NCBI GenBank assembly: GCA_024138025.1
Contig: JAMXBD010001600.1
Span: forward strand, 1 to 64,000
Direction of reading: 5' to 3'
Source of the DNA: Combretum micranthum
Taxonomy: Eukaryota; Streptophyta; Magnoliopsida; Myrtales; Combretaceae
Length of the DNA: 64,000 nt
The stretch's first letter is position 1; each line of letters starts with the position of its first letter. Positions 23,457 to 35,837 of this stretch are shown one piece after another. A program made the position numbers and the translations under genes. Below the pieces are notes generated by a model, which worked only from the letters and a program-made list of their open reading frames with translations, searched no databases and was not told the origin of the DNA.

Positions 23457-24536
23457 TGTAAACCCCTAGATTTTGTGCTGAGTTTTATGCTTAAAACCTA
23501 GAACCAGAAGTCAATCGGATACCTTAAGTCAACTAAGTTAGTAACAAACCCTAGTGAGTCTAAATCCAGCAATCCCGTACTTAAAACCCTAAAATAATAG
23601 AAATTAGTTAATCTTAGATTATAGTATGAAAATGTGTTATAACTTAAAAGGATCAAATTCGTTAAAAAATTCAGTTTTCGAAAATAAAGTACCGACACAC
23701 GAAATAATAAAAATAATCCGATAATATATTTAGACTCATAATAAGATGAGGATTCATAAAATATCAATTTCAAAATTTTTCGACATGTAAAAATATCATA
23801 TATAGCCTTTTTACATGTATTTTCTTTACTAGTATTAATTTATCTTATTTACTGCTCAAGTTACTATACATTACTATTTCACCATCTCTACTTTTTCTTA
23901 TTACCTATTCTTACAACATATACATCTATTTCTTACAATTTTCATTTCCAATACTACTTTATACTTTTCCTTACACATTACTTACTTTTCATTACAAAAA
24001 TACAAAATTTATCAGTTTCTCTTCTTCTTTCTCCTCATGGCCAGTGCAACACCCTCTCTCTCTACCTCTATTATTTTCTTTTTCCAATTAATTTTATTCA
24101 TACAAATTTCCACTCCAAAACTCTATAAATACCCCCTCCTTCTTCATTATTTACAATATTTTCCAAACCATAACAAAACTCTAGCAAATTCACTCCTTAA
24201 ATTCTCTCTTCTTTTGTTACAAAACAAGACTTCTCATTCCCCATTCCCACACAATTTCCACAAATTTTTCTTTCATTCATCTATCATCCACTACCGTCCA
24301 TCCACATAACCTTAAGTAAAAATCTAAATCCTATATTTTCATTTGTTAACGTAACATGAACATCTTGTTGTTTGATTTCTAAAACACCATGTGTTTTATG
24401 CTAGGGAAGAAATCATGAAAATAACAACTTGTTCATTTCTTATTTACTGCCATCTTTATTTACAAATATTGTTATAATTCTTGTTTTATTTATGCTCCTA
24501 ACCTAGCTTCTATATATTACAAGTATGAGTACACAT

Positions 24537-24567
<31 letters not shown>

Positions 24568-27133
24568 TATATTCTTAGAGCTTAATGGTCAAAAATCTAA
24601 CTCTTATTTATGCTTTTATGTTTCTTGCAATTTATTTATATCAAGCAAATGAATAAGACTAATCATCTTCTAGTCTTAGAATTATCCTCATCAAGTCAAA
24701 ACGTTTGAGACTTGTCTATAATCTAAGTCTTAGGGAGCCTTGTCATAAATCTAAGATTCTATGTTTTCCATAATATTTTCTTACTTTTCTTTATGGGACT
24801 TGTCCATATCTAAGTCCTAGGAAGACTTGAATAAAAATCTAAGACTTCTACAATTTTCTTCTTTTTTTTTTTTTTCTTTTCCTTTGAGCTTTCTTATGTT
24901 TTCTTTTCTTTTCATGGAACTTGTCCATATCTAAGTTCCGAGAAGCCTTGATAAAAGCTAAGACTTCCAAATCTTTGTTCTTACATATATATGTTTATTT
25001 AATTTTCTATGTCCTTCATTTTCTATATGAGTTATTCTTTTTACAAAGTTACAAGTTCATATTCATGCAAGATCATAATGTTGTTGTCTTGATAAATCTT
25101 CAAAGAATAAAATAATTTACTTTCTTTCACTTAAAACAAGAAATAGACTCTCAAGAAACATGATTTTTAACATTGAGAGAGATTTTCACTAAAACATATG
25201 ATAATGGTTCAATTACCTTAATTTCAAATTGTTAAAGTAAATCTTTATAAATTTTTATGTTGATAATTCTATGTTAAACAATTTTTTCTTAAAAACTTAT
25301 TTATAGGATTTATACCAACATTTGAAAAATATCGTGAACTAAACAATTTTTCTAAACCAATTTAAGAGCAACTTACTAGATAAAAATCCACTTAGGAAAT
25401 AAAAGTGGTAGACAACTAAAAGAACCAAATTTTAAGAAGTAAATTTATTTTTAAGAAGTTAAGAAACCATAAGAAGAATAGATAGGTATTCCTTTGCAAC
25501 AAACTCAAGACTTTTAACTTTCTTTCAAACAAAAGATATTTTGCAAATTTCATTTTCCAAACTCTTAGAATAAATTATTTTATGAAAAATCATTATTAAG
25601 GCAACACCAGTAGAATCATGCATATAATATGAGTATATATCTATATTTAAGGATTTTCAACTATATAAATATGTATGTGCTTGTTATGGGATTTTGGATG
25701 ATATAGAACTTAGAAAAATTAAAATTTAAGGGCTAGAATTTTTGTCTTGAACGTATACCAACCCGTTTTGGAACCTAAATGGCTTTTTATGTTAAAAATA
25801 ACCTTAGAAATAGATACATCTTTTCAAGTAGTTAAAAAATGACATATAATATGCGAAAATTCCTAGTTAAAATGAGCAAGTTAATAGTTGTTTTAAGTTG
25901 GAATTTCACATAACTCGATTTTTAGCAAAACTAAAGAAATAGAATTAGAAAGTTTGAGTTTAATTTCCATGAAATACTCATTTTGGGTATTTCTCTTATT
26001 TAGGCGACAAGAAAGGAGGTTTCCTTAATCCCAACGACTATCTCGATTAGTGGACACCGCACTCCCGCGCCAGCTAAGTGAGTTTATTTCCTTAATTTTG
26101 TACTTATGTATTTGCTTGTAGAATAGTTGCACTAGAATTAGGGAAAGATAAAAATAGAAATCGCATGTGCTTTTTATATAAGTAGTTGAACTTATATTAA
26201 GTATATCGAGTATTGAATTGTCTACAATCAAATGGTTGATTTAGCATGGTATTGATGTGTCTGCCAATTCTATGAGCACTCCTAAAATATCTAAAATCAT
26301 GTTATAAGTACTTAATTCAATGAATTTATACATAACACAAAGTGAGTCACATTGTATTCATTACTATACGTGTGGTGGGACAAGAGCATAGTAGTGAGAT
26401 AAGTAGGGGCTCGAAAATCTGCATTGATATTAACGGCGAGTAGTAGCTTGTATGAACTACATTTTAATGGTAAGTAGTAGCTTGAATGAACTACAAAAAT
26501 TTTATTTGTGAACTACGGTCGTATGGGTCTGAAACACCTAAACCTGAATAGATGGTGTAAATCTATTCAACATATGATTTTCGGTCAATCATGTCTATTG
26601 CTTGCTCACATGTATATTGCATTTCATATGCTTGTATAATTAACTTGGTTAATTTTGTTATACGAGTACTTTACTGTGGAAATATTTCTCACTAACTTAC
26701 ACCCCCTTAAATATTTGTTGAAGTTTCCCTTTTTGTGGTTGAAGCCTCGGAGGTATTACACTCACGAATCGAATTTTGACTCAGGAGCTTTTGGAAGAAG
26801 TCTTGGTTTAGAATAGAACTAGACTTCCATAGAAATCTCCCATGTATTTCCTATTTTGAAGAATAGACTTGGAGCTTATGTAATCTTTTGATGGGTGTAT
26901 GCCCCCTTATTGTTTATAAGACTACCTTTATATTTTGATTAAGTTATTATGTTATGATTTTCATTTTTTGAATGTTATGTCTATAACTTCTTAAAAAGAT
27001 CAGTCCTTTATAATCGTACTAGTACGCCTTACACCTAGTATCGAAGCTTTTGCGTAACTAAGGTGGCCATTTTTAAACTTTAATACTGAGTATAGTGGGC
27101 TATCACGTTTAATGTATCCTTTGGGACATGACA
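23457..27133 (+). mobile_element. Solo LTR of family L (copy 3), TSD GTTGG/CTTGG
   Basis: It begins TGTAAACCCC and ends GGGACATGACA. The flanks GTTGG (23452-23456) and CTTGG (27134-27138) match at four of five bases. The insertion splits the minus-strand Tat-like element between RNase H (…ANKISK) and its connection to integrase; the host frame continues on the other side. The ends and a 25800-26060 block (GTTTTAAGTTGGAATTTC, ATACTCATTTTGGGTATTTC) align with 9340-9450 of copy 2. No gag, pol or PBS is present. Length 3677 bp. T-rich frames such as 24037-24309 are compositional. Confidence 0.9.
24695..24975 (+). repeat. Short tandem repeat in family-L LTR copy 3
   Basis: Three units of about 95-120 bp carry GACTTGTCCATATCTAAGTC, a GAAGCCTTGA-like block and AATCTAAGACTTC, at about 24702, 24799 and 24918. 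The sequence differs from the repeat in copy 2, so length variation in this LTR family arose independently. Confidence 0.65.
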
Positions 27134-28588
27134 CTTGGAAATCTTATTGGCTTCTGAATTATCGACTTTAAGTATCTTGATGATGTCCAACGAGGATAAT
27201 TCTTTGGTGAGGGATTGAATCTCTTCTAGATATCCGGCAATTTCTTCATTCTTTGCCTCATATATGACTTTGACTTGTTGTACCATGAGTAAGGAATAGA
27301 AAAAGGCCTTGAGGTCCCTTGTTTCTACTTCGATGCTCATAGCGAGCTTGAGCTCAGCTATGAAGGCCCCATATTTTACTTCATTATTACTTACGGGAAA
27401 GTCAAATTTAAAGCATAATTGATCTTGACTATGTGGAGTCCCTTAAGGACTAGGCCAATTCCACCCCACCCACCCCACCCCAATCACCCCCCAGGGCACA
27501 TGGACGATCCATCCGTTGTCATTAGGCTCGAGCATCCCTATATATTCGACCATGAAATCTACTAAGACTTACATTTTTATGATATCTCGGGGTTGGAATT
27601 GTACCCCATAGGTGCTAAACTCAATGGTATATTTCATCATTCTTCCTAAGACATCAAGCTTTTAAAGGACTATCCTTATTGGCATGTCGATGAGGATAAC
27701 AACTTGGTGCGCCTGAAAATACGAACGTAGCTTTCGTATTGATATTATGACTACCAGGGCGAACTTTTCCAATTCGGTATATCTTTGTTCTAGTCCTTAA
27801 AGGACATGGCTGATGTAATATACTGGCCTGTGTTTTTTCGCTTAAGCTCATTTTAACACAGATGAGAGAGCCGAGTCACTCACTGCGAGGTAAAGGAGTA
27901 AGACTTTACCTTGGAGTGGAGTTACTAACAATGGAGGTTTTGTTAGGAATTGCTGAAGCTCGTTGAAGGCTTGTTATGACTTTTCCATCCATTTGAAATG
28001 ATTGGGTTTCTTAAGGATTTTGAAGAATTTCGAGCATCGATCGACACTCCTAGGGAGGAATCTGCTTAATGTAGTTATTCGATCAATAAGTTGTTGCACT
28101 TCTTTGATCGATGTGGGTGGCATCATTGTTAAGATCGCTTCGACCTTGTTAGGGTTACCTTCAATTTCTCTTCGGGACACTACATAACTGAAGAATTTTC
28201 CTAATGAGGCACAAATGTGCTCTTCTATGGATTAAGCTTTAAACTGTGGAAGTAGAGTTGATCAACGGTCTCTTGGAGGTCATACAAGTGGTCCTCTACT
28301 CGCTTCCTTTTTCATGATCATGTTGTCAATATAAACTTCCAGGTTTCCACCTATGTAAGGTTTGAACACATTGGTGACCAACCGTTGGAAGGTGGCGTCA
28401 GTGCTTCTCAGCCCAAATGGCATCATTTCGTCAATTTCCTTCATTTTAATTTGGTTGTAGCCCGAGAAGGCATCCATAAAGCTCAGCAGCTCATGACGCA
28501 AGGTATTGTGAACGAGTTGGTCAATCCATGGTCGTAGGAAACAATTTTTCGGGCATGCTTTGTCTAAGTCGATATAATCAACACACAC
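27134..28588 (-). pseudogene. RT and RNase H of the Tat-like element
   Basis: At 28588-28280 the RT core reads MCVDYIDLDKACPKNCF, then ELLSFMDAFSGYNQIKM, a short deletion, and PFGLRSTDATFQRLVTNVF with YIDNMIMK. These are the Tat-lineage wordings. The catalytic YVDD has become YIDN, and the segment between DEMM and PFGL lacks about 15 residues. At 28180-27974 is the connection (VEAILTMMPPTSIKEVQQL, FLPRSVDRCSKFF). At about 27840-27650, in a frame with one stop, is the RNase H entry (YTELEKFALVVIISIRKLR, YFQAHQVVIL). The RNase H end at 27340-27150 (EEIQSLTKELSSLDII, VDNSEANKISK) leads to the solo LTR. Confidence 0.92.
27461..27492 (-). other. Strong G-quadruplex-forming tract
   Basis: On the minus strand the tract reads G6-TGATT-G4-T-G4-T-G3-T-G4, five G runs with mostly one-base loops. 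It sits in the sense strand of the decayed Tat-like pol. This is a structural prediction from the sequence only. Confidence 0.7.
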
Positions 28589-29739
28589 TCGTCGTTTCCC
28601 ATTAGATTTCTTGACTAAGACTAAATTGGCTAGCTAAGTAGGGTATTCAACCCTGATGAATCTTACTTTGAGCAATTTCTGGACCTACTTTTTGATGATG
28701 TTGTCTCTTGGGAGTAAAATGTCTGACTTTTTGTCAAATTGGCTTCTAGGTCTTGTCAGAGGGCAACCATGCGAAGGCATCTTTGTTTGCCCACAAGAAC
28801 ATGACCAAGCTCTCCCCTATGTTGAGAGGAATTGATTTTCCTACCTTTGTGGTGTACTCGGGAATATTATCTAGAGTAACCTCTTTAGTGAGCTCGATAA
28901 CTTCACCTCACCGTTCAAATTTGTCTTCTAGCTCTATGTCCACTATGCATATGCGGTCTCCTTTTAGGCCCTGATGCACAATTTTCGACATTAATCCTGA
29001 TCTCCTCGACATATCCCTATGCTAATTAAGGTTAAGAACTTCCCTTTGAGGTGGGGTTGGGAAACAATCATGCCAAAGATTAACTACATGGCTCTTCTTA
29101 GTATGACATTGTAAAGGGACCAATAGTCTACCACGAAGAAGTGTATCTAGTGCATGATGTTATGTGACTCTTCCCTAAACTCAAGTTGTAGAGTTATGAT
29201 TCCTTAAGGTCAAACAGGCTAGTTATCAAAACCATATAGCTCGTGATCATAAGGCCTTAATTTTGGTCTCAGTTCATGCTTCATTTGTTCGTATGTCTGA
29301 TTGAATAGATTATCAGCACTGCTTCCCATGTTGATCAACACCCTTTTAACCTTCCAACCCAAAATGTGAGCAGAGATCACTAGGGCATCCTAGTAGGGGA
29401 TCTGGACCCCTTAATAATCTTCATCTAAAAAGGAAGTGGAGGTGTCGACCTTAGCCCTTTTCAATTCCAAACTTATTACTTGTCGGGATAAGCTTAGGCT
29501 AGGTGGTAATCCTATCTCGTTGAGGCTAGCAACCTACCTATGATAGTACTGATTTCACCATAGCATTATTGGTGAAGTTAGGGCTGATCTGAGTAGCCTC
29601 TGGTGTCAGCGATTTTCTCCTGTTCATTTGTCCTACGTTTTTGTGTGGGCGATTCTAGGTTTAAGTCATGATCAATATGCTGCTTGAGCTAACCACATCG
29701 TATGGTGTCCTTTATTGCTCTCTTAAGCTGACAACAATT
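28589..29739 (-). pseudogene. Protease and RT leader of the Tat-like element
   Basis: Reading leftwards, the protease region around 29400-29290 shows DALVISAHILGWKVKRVLI followed by NMGSSADNLF. The expected active site DTGSS is changed to NMGSS, so the catalytic Asp is lost. The RT leader at 28860-28620 has ESLVMFLWANKDAFAW and an F.P.R block that leads into the RT core. Stops are frequent. The right end is interrupted at 29739, just before the CTTTG target site of the inserted element at 29745. Gag continues beyond that insertion at 38053. Confidence 0.85.
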
Positions 29740-29744
29740 CTTTG

Positions 29745-32700
29745 TGTAAACCCTGAGATTTTTCATACAAATAAAATAGGTAGAAATATATAGATATAGA
29801 AAATAGATGGTTACTACTGAACTCAACAAAGACTTTATAGTACAATTATGCATAATAATGAGCCTATATATAGTTTTAAACCTTAAAACAAAGATTCCTA
29901 GATAGTATTAAATACTACTAATAAGATTTCATAGCGAGTATCAAAAACCAAAGATATAAGGATAATTTTGTTAAGATTTTAAATACGAAAAAGAATAGAT
30001 AACCAACTAAGCTTATAGTTAGAAAATGATAATTTATGGATGAACCATTAAGACTATAAATGCACAATGAAAATATAAATAGATGTATAACTTGTAATAT
30101 AAACTCAAAATAAATATTTGGATCACCACATTATTTTAGTTAGAGTATTCTTAAGCTATTAGAGCCTAAAATGAAAATTGACCGATTAAGCTTAGAAAAC
30201 CCTAATAGCGGTAGATAAAATTCTAAAAATAATTAATCGCGTAAACTTTAAACCTAAATGTGAACTCAATAACAATCTAGCAAATTTGTAGAACTCTATA
30301 TAAATTTTGAAGATAAAACTTTTGAATAATTGTCACATTTGTACCCATGTAACTTAATAAACTATCATAAAACTAAGATAATTAACTAACTAATTATTAT
30401 TATATAATAAATTATACAATTTTCGGTGTAAATTAGATAAGCTTGTGGCTGAATTCCTCAATTCTTCCTCAACTGAAATGCAAGACAATTTAGACAAGAA
30501 AATCAAAGGAAAGTCAAGGCCAATTTATGTACAAACCAATGAAAAGCTCCCAAATCAGCTAAGTCATTGAATGCTTAAGTAATTGTTGTGCAACTTATGT
30601 TCAGTGGAGAATTGCCTTGCAAGATTACAACTGCCTCTTTCTCTTTCTTTTATATATCTAAGTATCCTTAATGAACATAAAAACAAGACTTTTATTCACG
30701 CAAAAACAATAGCCAAATGAACCATAAACCACACCAATTTATAACTCAAAAATTCGTTTTATATCAGTTCCATAGATAGCCAATATAATAAACAATCCAA
30801 ACTCAACCATCTAAACTCCATTAGCAAAGCCCAAGCTTAGGAAAGGAGTAATAAAGGTAAGTTGATTTCGTTTTGAGTAAGTTTTATACATTAAACATTA
30901 TCTTAAACATTGTTTCTTACTGATCTAGGTTCAAAACTAACTTGGAAGAGGAGCTTAGCACCTCCAAATCTACCCGAACAAGGTAACTTTCTACAAAAAC
31001 CCTAGTTACACCATTTAAAATTGGAGAACAAGGATTAACTACATGTTAAGATGTGATGAAATGATATATGTGTATAAATAACACGTACAAACCCTTAGAA
31101 ACACTCTAACAATGCTTTAAAGTAGTCGTAACATACATATGAATCATGAAAAATAAGAAATAAACGAAGGAAAATTAGAGAAGACAATGAACAGTGGCAA
31201 CGTTGTCTCTGCACTGGCAGCTTATACCCCAACGTCGGTGGCATATAGGGTTAAGCTCGCAGCATATAAATGGCATAGCCTCGAACAGAGGCTACGTAAA
31301 TTTTGAAATCACGTAAATTTCGTCCAACGTCGGCCTCTGGAATATAAAGCCAGCAGCGTATGAAGCCGGTGTACGCCACAATGCCGGCGGTATTCGTTAA
31401 ACGTTAGCAGCTTTTGAGCCAGCATACACTGGTGTTTGAATCGTGTAGAAATTTACACGAACACCAGCACCTAGGAATCAATACCTGTGGCGTAGGTGCC
31501 GGTGTACGTGTAAACTTTTCTAGATTAAGTTTGTTTCATTCAAAACCAATTATATATATATATATATATTGGTATATGTGTAATAAGAGAAATAAAATAA
31601 AATTAAGCAAGTAAATTCAACTAAAAAGATTTAAAGGATTAATAAAATGTAATAAATGTAATTTAGCTATTCCTAAATTAAATGAAAATATTACTATCAA
31701 TATTATTGCTAATATTAAATATTGACAAATAGAAATGAATTATAAATATTTTAAATAATTATTTTAGTAAGAATATAGAAGAAATCTAAATAAGCTAAAT
31801 TATGAATAATGTGACTTCGAAAAATGATGAAAAATTATACGAAAGATTAAGAAAACACGACAAAACTAAATAATAAGAAATCAATACTAATTACCATAAT
31901 ATGTTAACTAAACGAACGATATAAAAATAATGATAGTAGTAATAGTAAAAAGATCAATATACAGAGTACGAATTCTACGATTTTTCAATATATATATATT
32001 ACACAAGATCAAGACAAGCAAAATGAAAATAAATATTAAATAATAATCAATTATTATAAGACCATTAAAGGATCAATATCGTAATGGAAACAAAACTAAG
32101 TACCAATATAGGACACTTAGATACTCATAAGAGTTTAGTTATATAATTCATGCCTTATTGATGAATATTTATTCATTTAGGTGACTTTAATACTATAGAG
32201 GATTTTTTGGCCGATTATTACAACTAGCCAATATGAGCAAGTGAGTAACTCAGTCATATTATACTGTTGTGCTTGTAATTAGTTGAATATGTAATGCAAA
32301 GATAATAATATGATTGTTATGATATTATGTTTGAGATGTGTTGTGATCTGATTGTATGATTGTTAATTTAAGATAACGAAAGTGAGAATACGATGGTATG
32401 ATGTTATGAAATAGTATAACGATTATTATGGGTAATGAATGATCACCTTGAAACTGAATAAGAATTATCGATTTATTAAATAATATGGTCATGCATTGCA
32501 CATACTGAATTATTGTATATACAAAATGGTGATAGCCTGCTACGTATTAATATTTCTGTTCTCAGTTAATGCTTGGTTTTTCTAAAGTATTAGTTCTTCT
32601 AAGGTTAACTTTGTTCCATCGGTTTTATGAGAACTAAGTGGCAACAAAGAACGTCGCTTGTGGTATCGCTTTGAAATGATTAATACTTAGGAACTTTCTA

Positions 32701-33381
32701 AGGATGGATATAGGAAATGGTCAGTTAAAAACATCATTAAGCTAAAAGTGATAACCCTAAAATGAGAAATCGTAGATTTTCTTGTAAACCTAGTCTCTTC
32801 TGGGCTGGTGGATCATAAAGTAATTGTTCAATCCTAAGAAGAGGGTATAAATCTTTTTCCTGTTTAGATTCTAGATCATCCAAGCTTGTATTTGAGCATA
32901 TGATTGAGTGATTGCATTACATATGATTTGTTAATAAACTTGTTTAATGTGTAATATATCTGGTTATTCACTGAGCCTATGGTTTGGTCACACTCCTAAG
33001 ACATTTCAAGTTTACTCTACAATTGTAGCTAGTTACATCTAGGAGTATGGCTCTGGTAAGAGCTTAGGAGCTAGAAGCTCATGGGTCAAATCGGGATATG
33101 ATGTTTTCTACTATTCCTAATATATATTAGTTAGTTATGGATTATTTGTTTTGTATTTAAAGATTTCCAGGAGAATTATGTGGTCTGTAATATCTTTATA
33201 ATACATGTTACTTGTGATGACAGTTATTTACTAATTTATATCTTACATATATTTATCCTTTCTTATCAAAGCAATTAAAATCCTGTTATTTGAAAAATAT
33301 GTCACTCTTCGAAGGTAATCTAGTGATAGTATTCAAGTGTGGCTTATTTGCTACTACTAGGGTCATCCTCGGGGCGTGACA
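29745..33381 (+). mobile_element. 5' LTR of a family-L element (copy 4)
   Basis: It starts TGTAAACCCTGAG and ends CTCGGGGCGTGACA. The left flank is CTTTG (29740-29744), repeated after the 3' end of the whole element (38053-38057). It is followed by a clean PBS at 33391. The start resembles copy 1 and the end resembles copy 2. A block at 32090-32300 (GATACTCATAAGAG, TTTAGGTGACTTTAAT) aligns with 9410-9560 of copy 2. A palindrome array lies at 31196-31516, followed by an AT-repeat TATA-like stretch. Length 3637 bp. This is the only family-L copy here still joined to internal sequence. Confidence 0.9.
31196..31516. repeat. GC-rich palindrome array in family-L LTR copy 4
   Basis: Recurring words include GGCAGCTTATACC, GTCGGTGGCATATAG, GCAGCGTATGAAGCCGGTG, GCCGGCGGTATTC and GCCAGCATACACTGG, with the dyad GTGTAGAAATTTACAC at 31444-31459. 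A TATATA run at 31549-31570 follows. It is one of seven such arrays in LTRs of this window. Confidence 0.65.
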
Positions 33382-33390
33382 ATTTTAAGT

Positions 33391-33402
33391 TGGTATCAGA
33401 GC
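33391..33402 (+). other. Primer binding site, tRNA-iMet type
   Basis: A perfect TGGTATCAGAGC starts nine bases after the LTR end at 33381. This establishes the plus orientation of the family-L element and its use of initiator Met tRNA as primer. Confidence 0.93.
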
Positions 33403-33599
33403 GTGGTTGTTGGTATAAGAAAGATAAATATGTGGAAGAAATACATTGGTAAAAGTAGTGAGCTTAGATCCAATTAGCACCCTTTAGTATTAGTTGGGTA
33501 GTTATGGGTGGTAGTAGATGCACAATTAGGAATATAATCTGTGTGATTATTATTAATCATGCAAATTTTGTTGTGTGCAAACTAATCCTGCTACATGTC

Positions 33600-34286
33600 A
33601 TATTAGATGGGAGATATTCAGTATGCAGGAAGAAGAAACCCTTACAGATTACAGACACAGATTACAAGTCCTTGTAGAGGATTTATATTTATGCGGGATT
33701 ACCAAGATTTTAGAGGAGATTTTAAGCACATGGAAAAGGGGATTATAGCCTTTATTTAAAGGATGGTTATTCCTAATGGAGAGGGCCTTTCCAAACAATG
33801 GATCAGCTATAGAGACATTCTATAGAATTAAGAGATTGATAGTTTAGAAGGGAGATGGTCTGGAGATTGATAACATAGCATTTATAGTTTCATCTACATC
33901 TGTGAGACTAGATCCTCCTGACTTTAGAGTTTGAGTATCTATTGGAGGAGTGGTGGTTTATGCTCATGGTCTTCGTTATGATCACATCTAAGTGAGAGAG
34001 GATACGGCCTATGATAATGACTGGATGCTTGCAAAGGTGATCAGGTGCAATTATTCCAGACGTGTATTGATGAGGAAGCCCCCCATTATATCTGAGATAG
34101 CAGGTGAGTTTCAGCGACCCTTTTGTATGCAGCATGGTGTAGTACAGGAGTCAGTTCAAGCTATAGTCCATAAGAGAAGTATAATAGCAGATCTGTTAGA
34201 TGAGCGAGAGGGAAACGTAGAAGGATTGAGGTAGAGAAGTATCTCTTAAATTATAATTATGCGTGATGGATCAAGACTGCACATGG
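33600..34286 (+). pseudogene. Unrecognised coding-like relic between PBS and gag of copy 4
   Basis: Several consecutive frames look coding-like: EEETLTDYRHRLQVLVEDLY near 33630-33690, VRLDPPDFRV near 33905, and an open frame at 33992-34234 with WMLAKVIRCNYSRR and IIADLLDEREGNVEG. They are broken by stops and shifts. I do not recognise the family; it does not match gag, protease, RT or integrase. The sequence continues after the nested solo LTR at 35838 (GDIPPSSEGEQRPIPRGIR) and fades near 36050. It could be an extra ORF upstream of gag or a separate nested insertion. The order PBS, this block, gag is what is seen. Confidence 0.4.
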
Positions 34287-34291
34287 AGGGT

Positions 34292-35832
34292 TGATGCGTT
34301 CTATCTGAGTTTAACAATTAATTCCACTAATCCTTTCCTAATATCAGATCAACAATAGGCAAGTGCACCTATCAATTGTAGTATAGGAATGGCTTATGGG
34401 TCGTATTCCTTGGGATCCTGACAATTACTATTACTCGCCCTTTCAATTATTATCTAGCAATCAATTCAATGTAGGTTTAATTACTATTTAATTAGATAAT
34501 TCTAAATTTAACTATATTAACTACCAATTTTTATCACAATAACATATAAAACAGAATTTTAACAAATTATTAACACAATATACAGAAGATTACTCCATCA
34601 TATTAACAGGATTTAACTAAATTATCCATAAATTACTTATCTGCAGAATTCTAATTCATGATCATTATTCTCATAATAGATCAATCCTAATCCTAATTGT
34701 ATCTACTAGAATCTCTTCTAAGTTAATAGCCAATTCAGAATTGCATTAAAGCTCTTATTATTCTCAAATTCTTTGAAAACATGCAGCAAACTTCTTATTA
34801 ACATCTCTATCAACAAGAGAAGTTTGTTCTAGTGCCTTAGATCTACTCAAGGGAATTGTTTCTCAACCTTTTCCAATGAGATCTGATGTAGCAATATGTC
34901 GTGCACTACAATTTCCTAACTTATTTGAAGACTCAACACTAGAAATTCGTAATTAAACAGATTTATAACAGATATATATGATTCCTATTAATATGACTTC
35001 GTAATAACTTAATCACTACTCATTCATACTGACATATGAACACAGACATATAACAAACATAATAGAAACTAAGATAAACATTCAATGAACAAGATAAGAG
35101 AAGAAGTAAAACCCCTTTTTAATGATTATGAAGTGGTTGTACAAACGAATTCTGGATCCAATCAACTTTCTTAAGTTCTTCTTGGAATCCGACTCTCTCT
35201 CTTAATGGTTCTTTCTAAAATATATGATGTGAGATCCTTTCTTCAGAACGAATCACCCCTCTTTATATTCTATGGGGGTCGTGTTTAAAAACACGACCTT
35301 TTACTAAAACAAACTAAACAGTCATACTGTTTCAAGAAGAAGATAATGATCCATTTCTAAAAGTCACGACCATACAATGCCTATTTTCCTTGACAATTTG
35401 CATCTTGTACGGTCGTACAAGAGGGAGTGCTCAATACTAGAATCATTCTTCAAGCGTGTGTACGGGCGTGCAAACATAAATCTCCTTCAATTCCTTCTTT
35501 CACCTCATGTACGGGCGTACAAGTCGAATCCGCTTCAAATTACTTGGTGCACGGGCGTACAAGACCCCGTACCAGCCACTGGCTTGCATTTTCTTCACTT
35601 TGAGTGTTGTACAGCCGTACATCAAGTCTCCTTTTATGCATCTTGCTGCTTTGCTTGAATATTGATTGGATTCTCCACATATCCTTCCTTATATTACAAT
35701 TATGTTCAAAATTGACCTGAAATATATATATATATATATATACCAATTAAGCACCGTATCTATTAAGAATCCCATCAATTTATTATAAAATAGACCCAAT
35801 TTGTCAATTAAAATGATAAATTATGCCTATCA
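34292..35832 (-). mobile_element. Athila-like solo LTR (minus), TSD AGGGT
   Basis: On the plus strand it runs TGATGCGTTC to ATGCCTATCA, flanked by AGGGT on both sides (34287-34291 and 35833-35837). In sense orientation it starts TGATAGGCAT. It shares with the LTR at 13646-15186 the blocks GTAGTGCACGAC, TTAGAAGAGATTCTAGTAGA and GAGTAATAGTAATTGTCAGG. A TATA-like GAATATAAAG lies at 35270-35261, next to a palindrome array at 35404-35622. No internal region is present. Length 1541 bp. Confidence 0.92.
35404..35622. repeat. Regular GTACGGGCGTAC palindrome array
   Basis: Five units occur at 35404-35421 (CTTGTACGGTCGTACAAG, arms of seven bases around GGTC), 35457-35472, 35509-35524 (TGTACGGGCGTACAAG), 35548-35563 and 35607-35622. 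They are spaced 39-59 bp apart by unrelated AT-rich sequence. The regular spacing of a conserved 16-18-bp dyad in U3 near the TATA-like box is striking. Confidence 0.85.
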
Positions 35833-35837
35833 AGGGT

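Noticed and set aside
24037..24309. 90-codon hydrophobic frame
   Set aside because: Lies inside the pyrimidine-rich part of a solo LTR; the equivalent part of the other copies gives unrelated frames.
35404..35622. CRISPR-like regular palindromic repeats with spacers
   Set aside because: Plant nuclear DNA inside an LTR with TSD; spacers are AT-rich LTR sequence, repeats are short and variable, and there are no cas genes.
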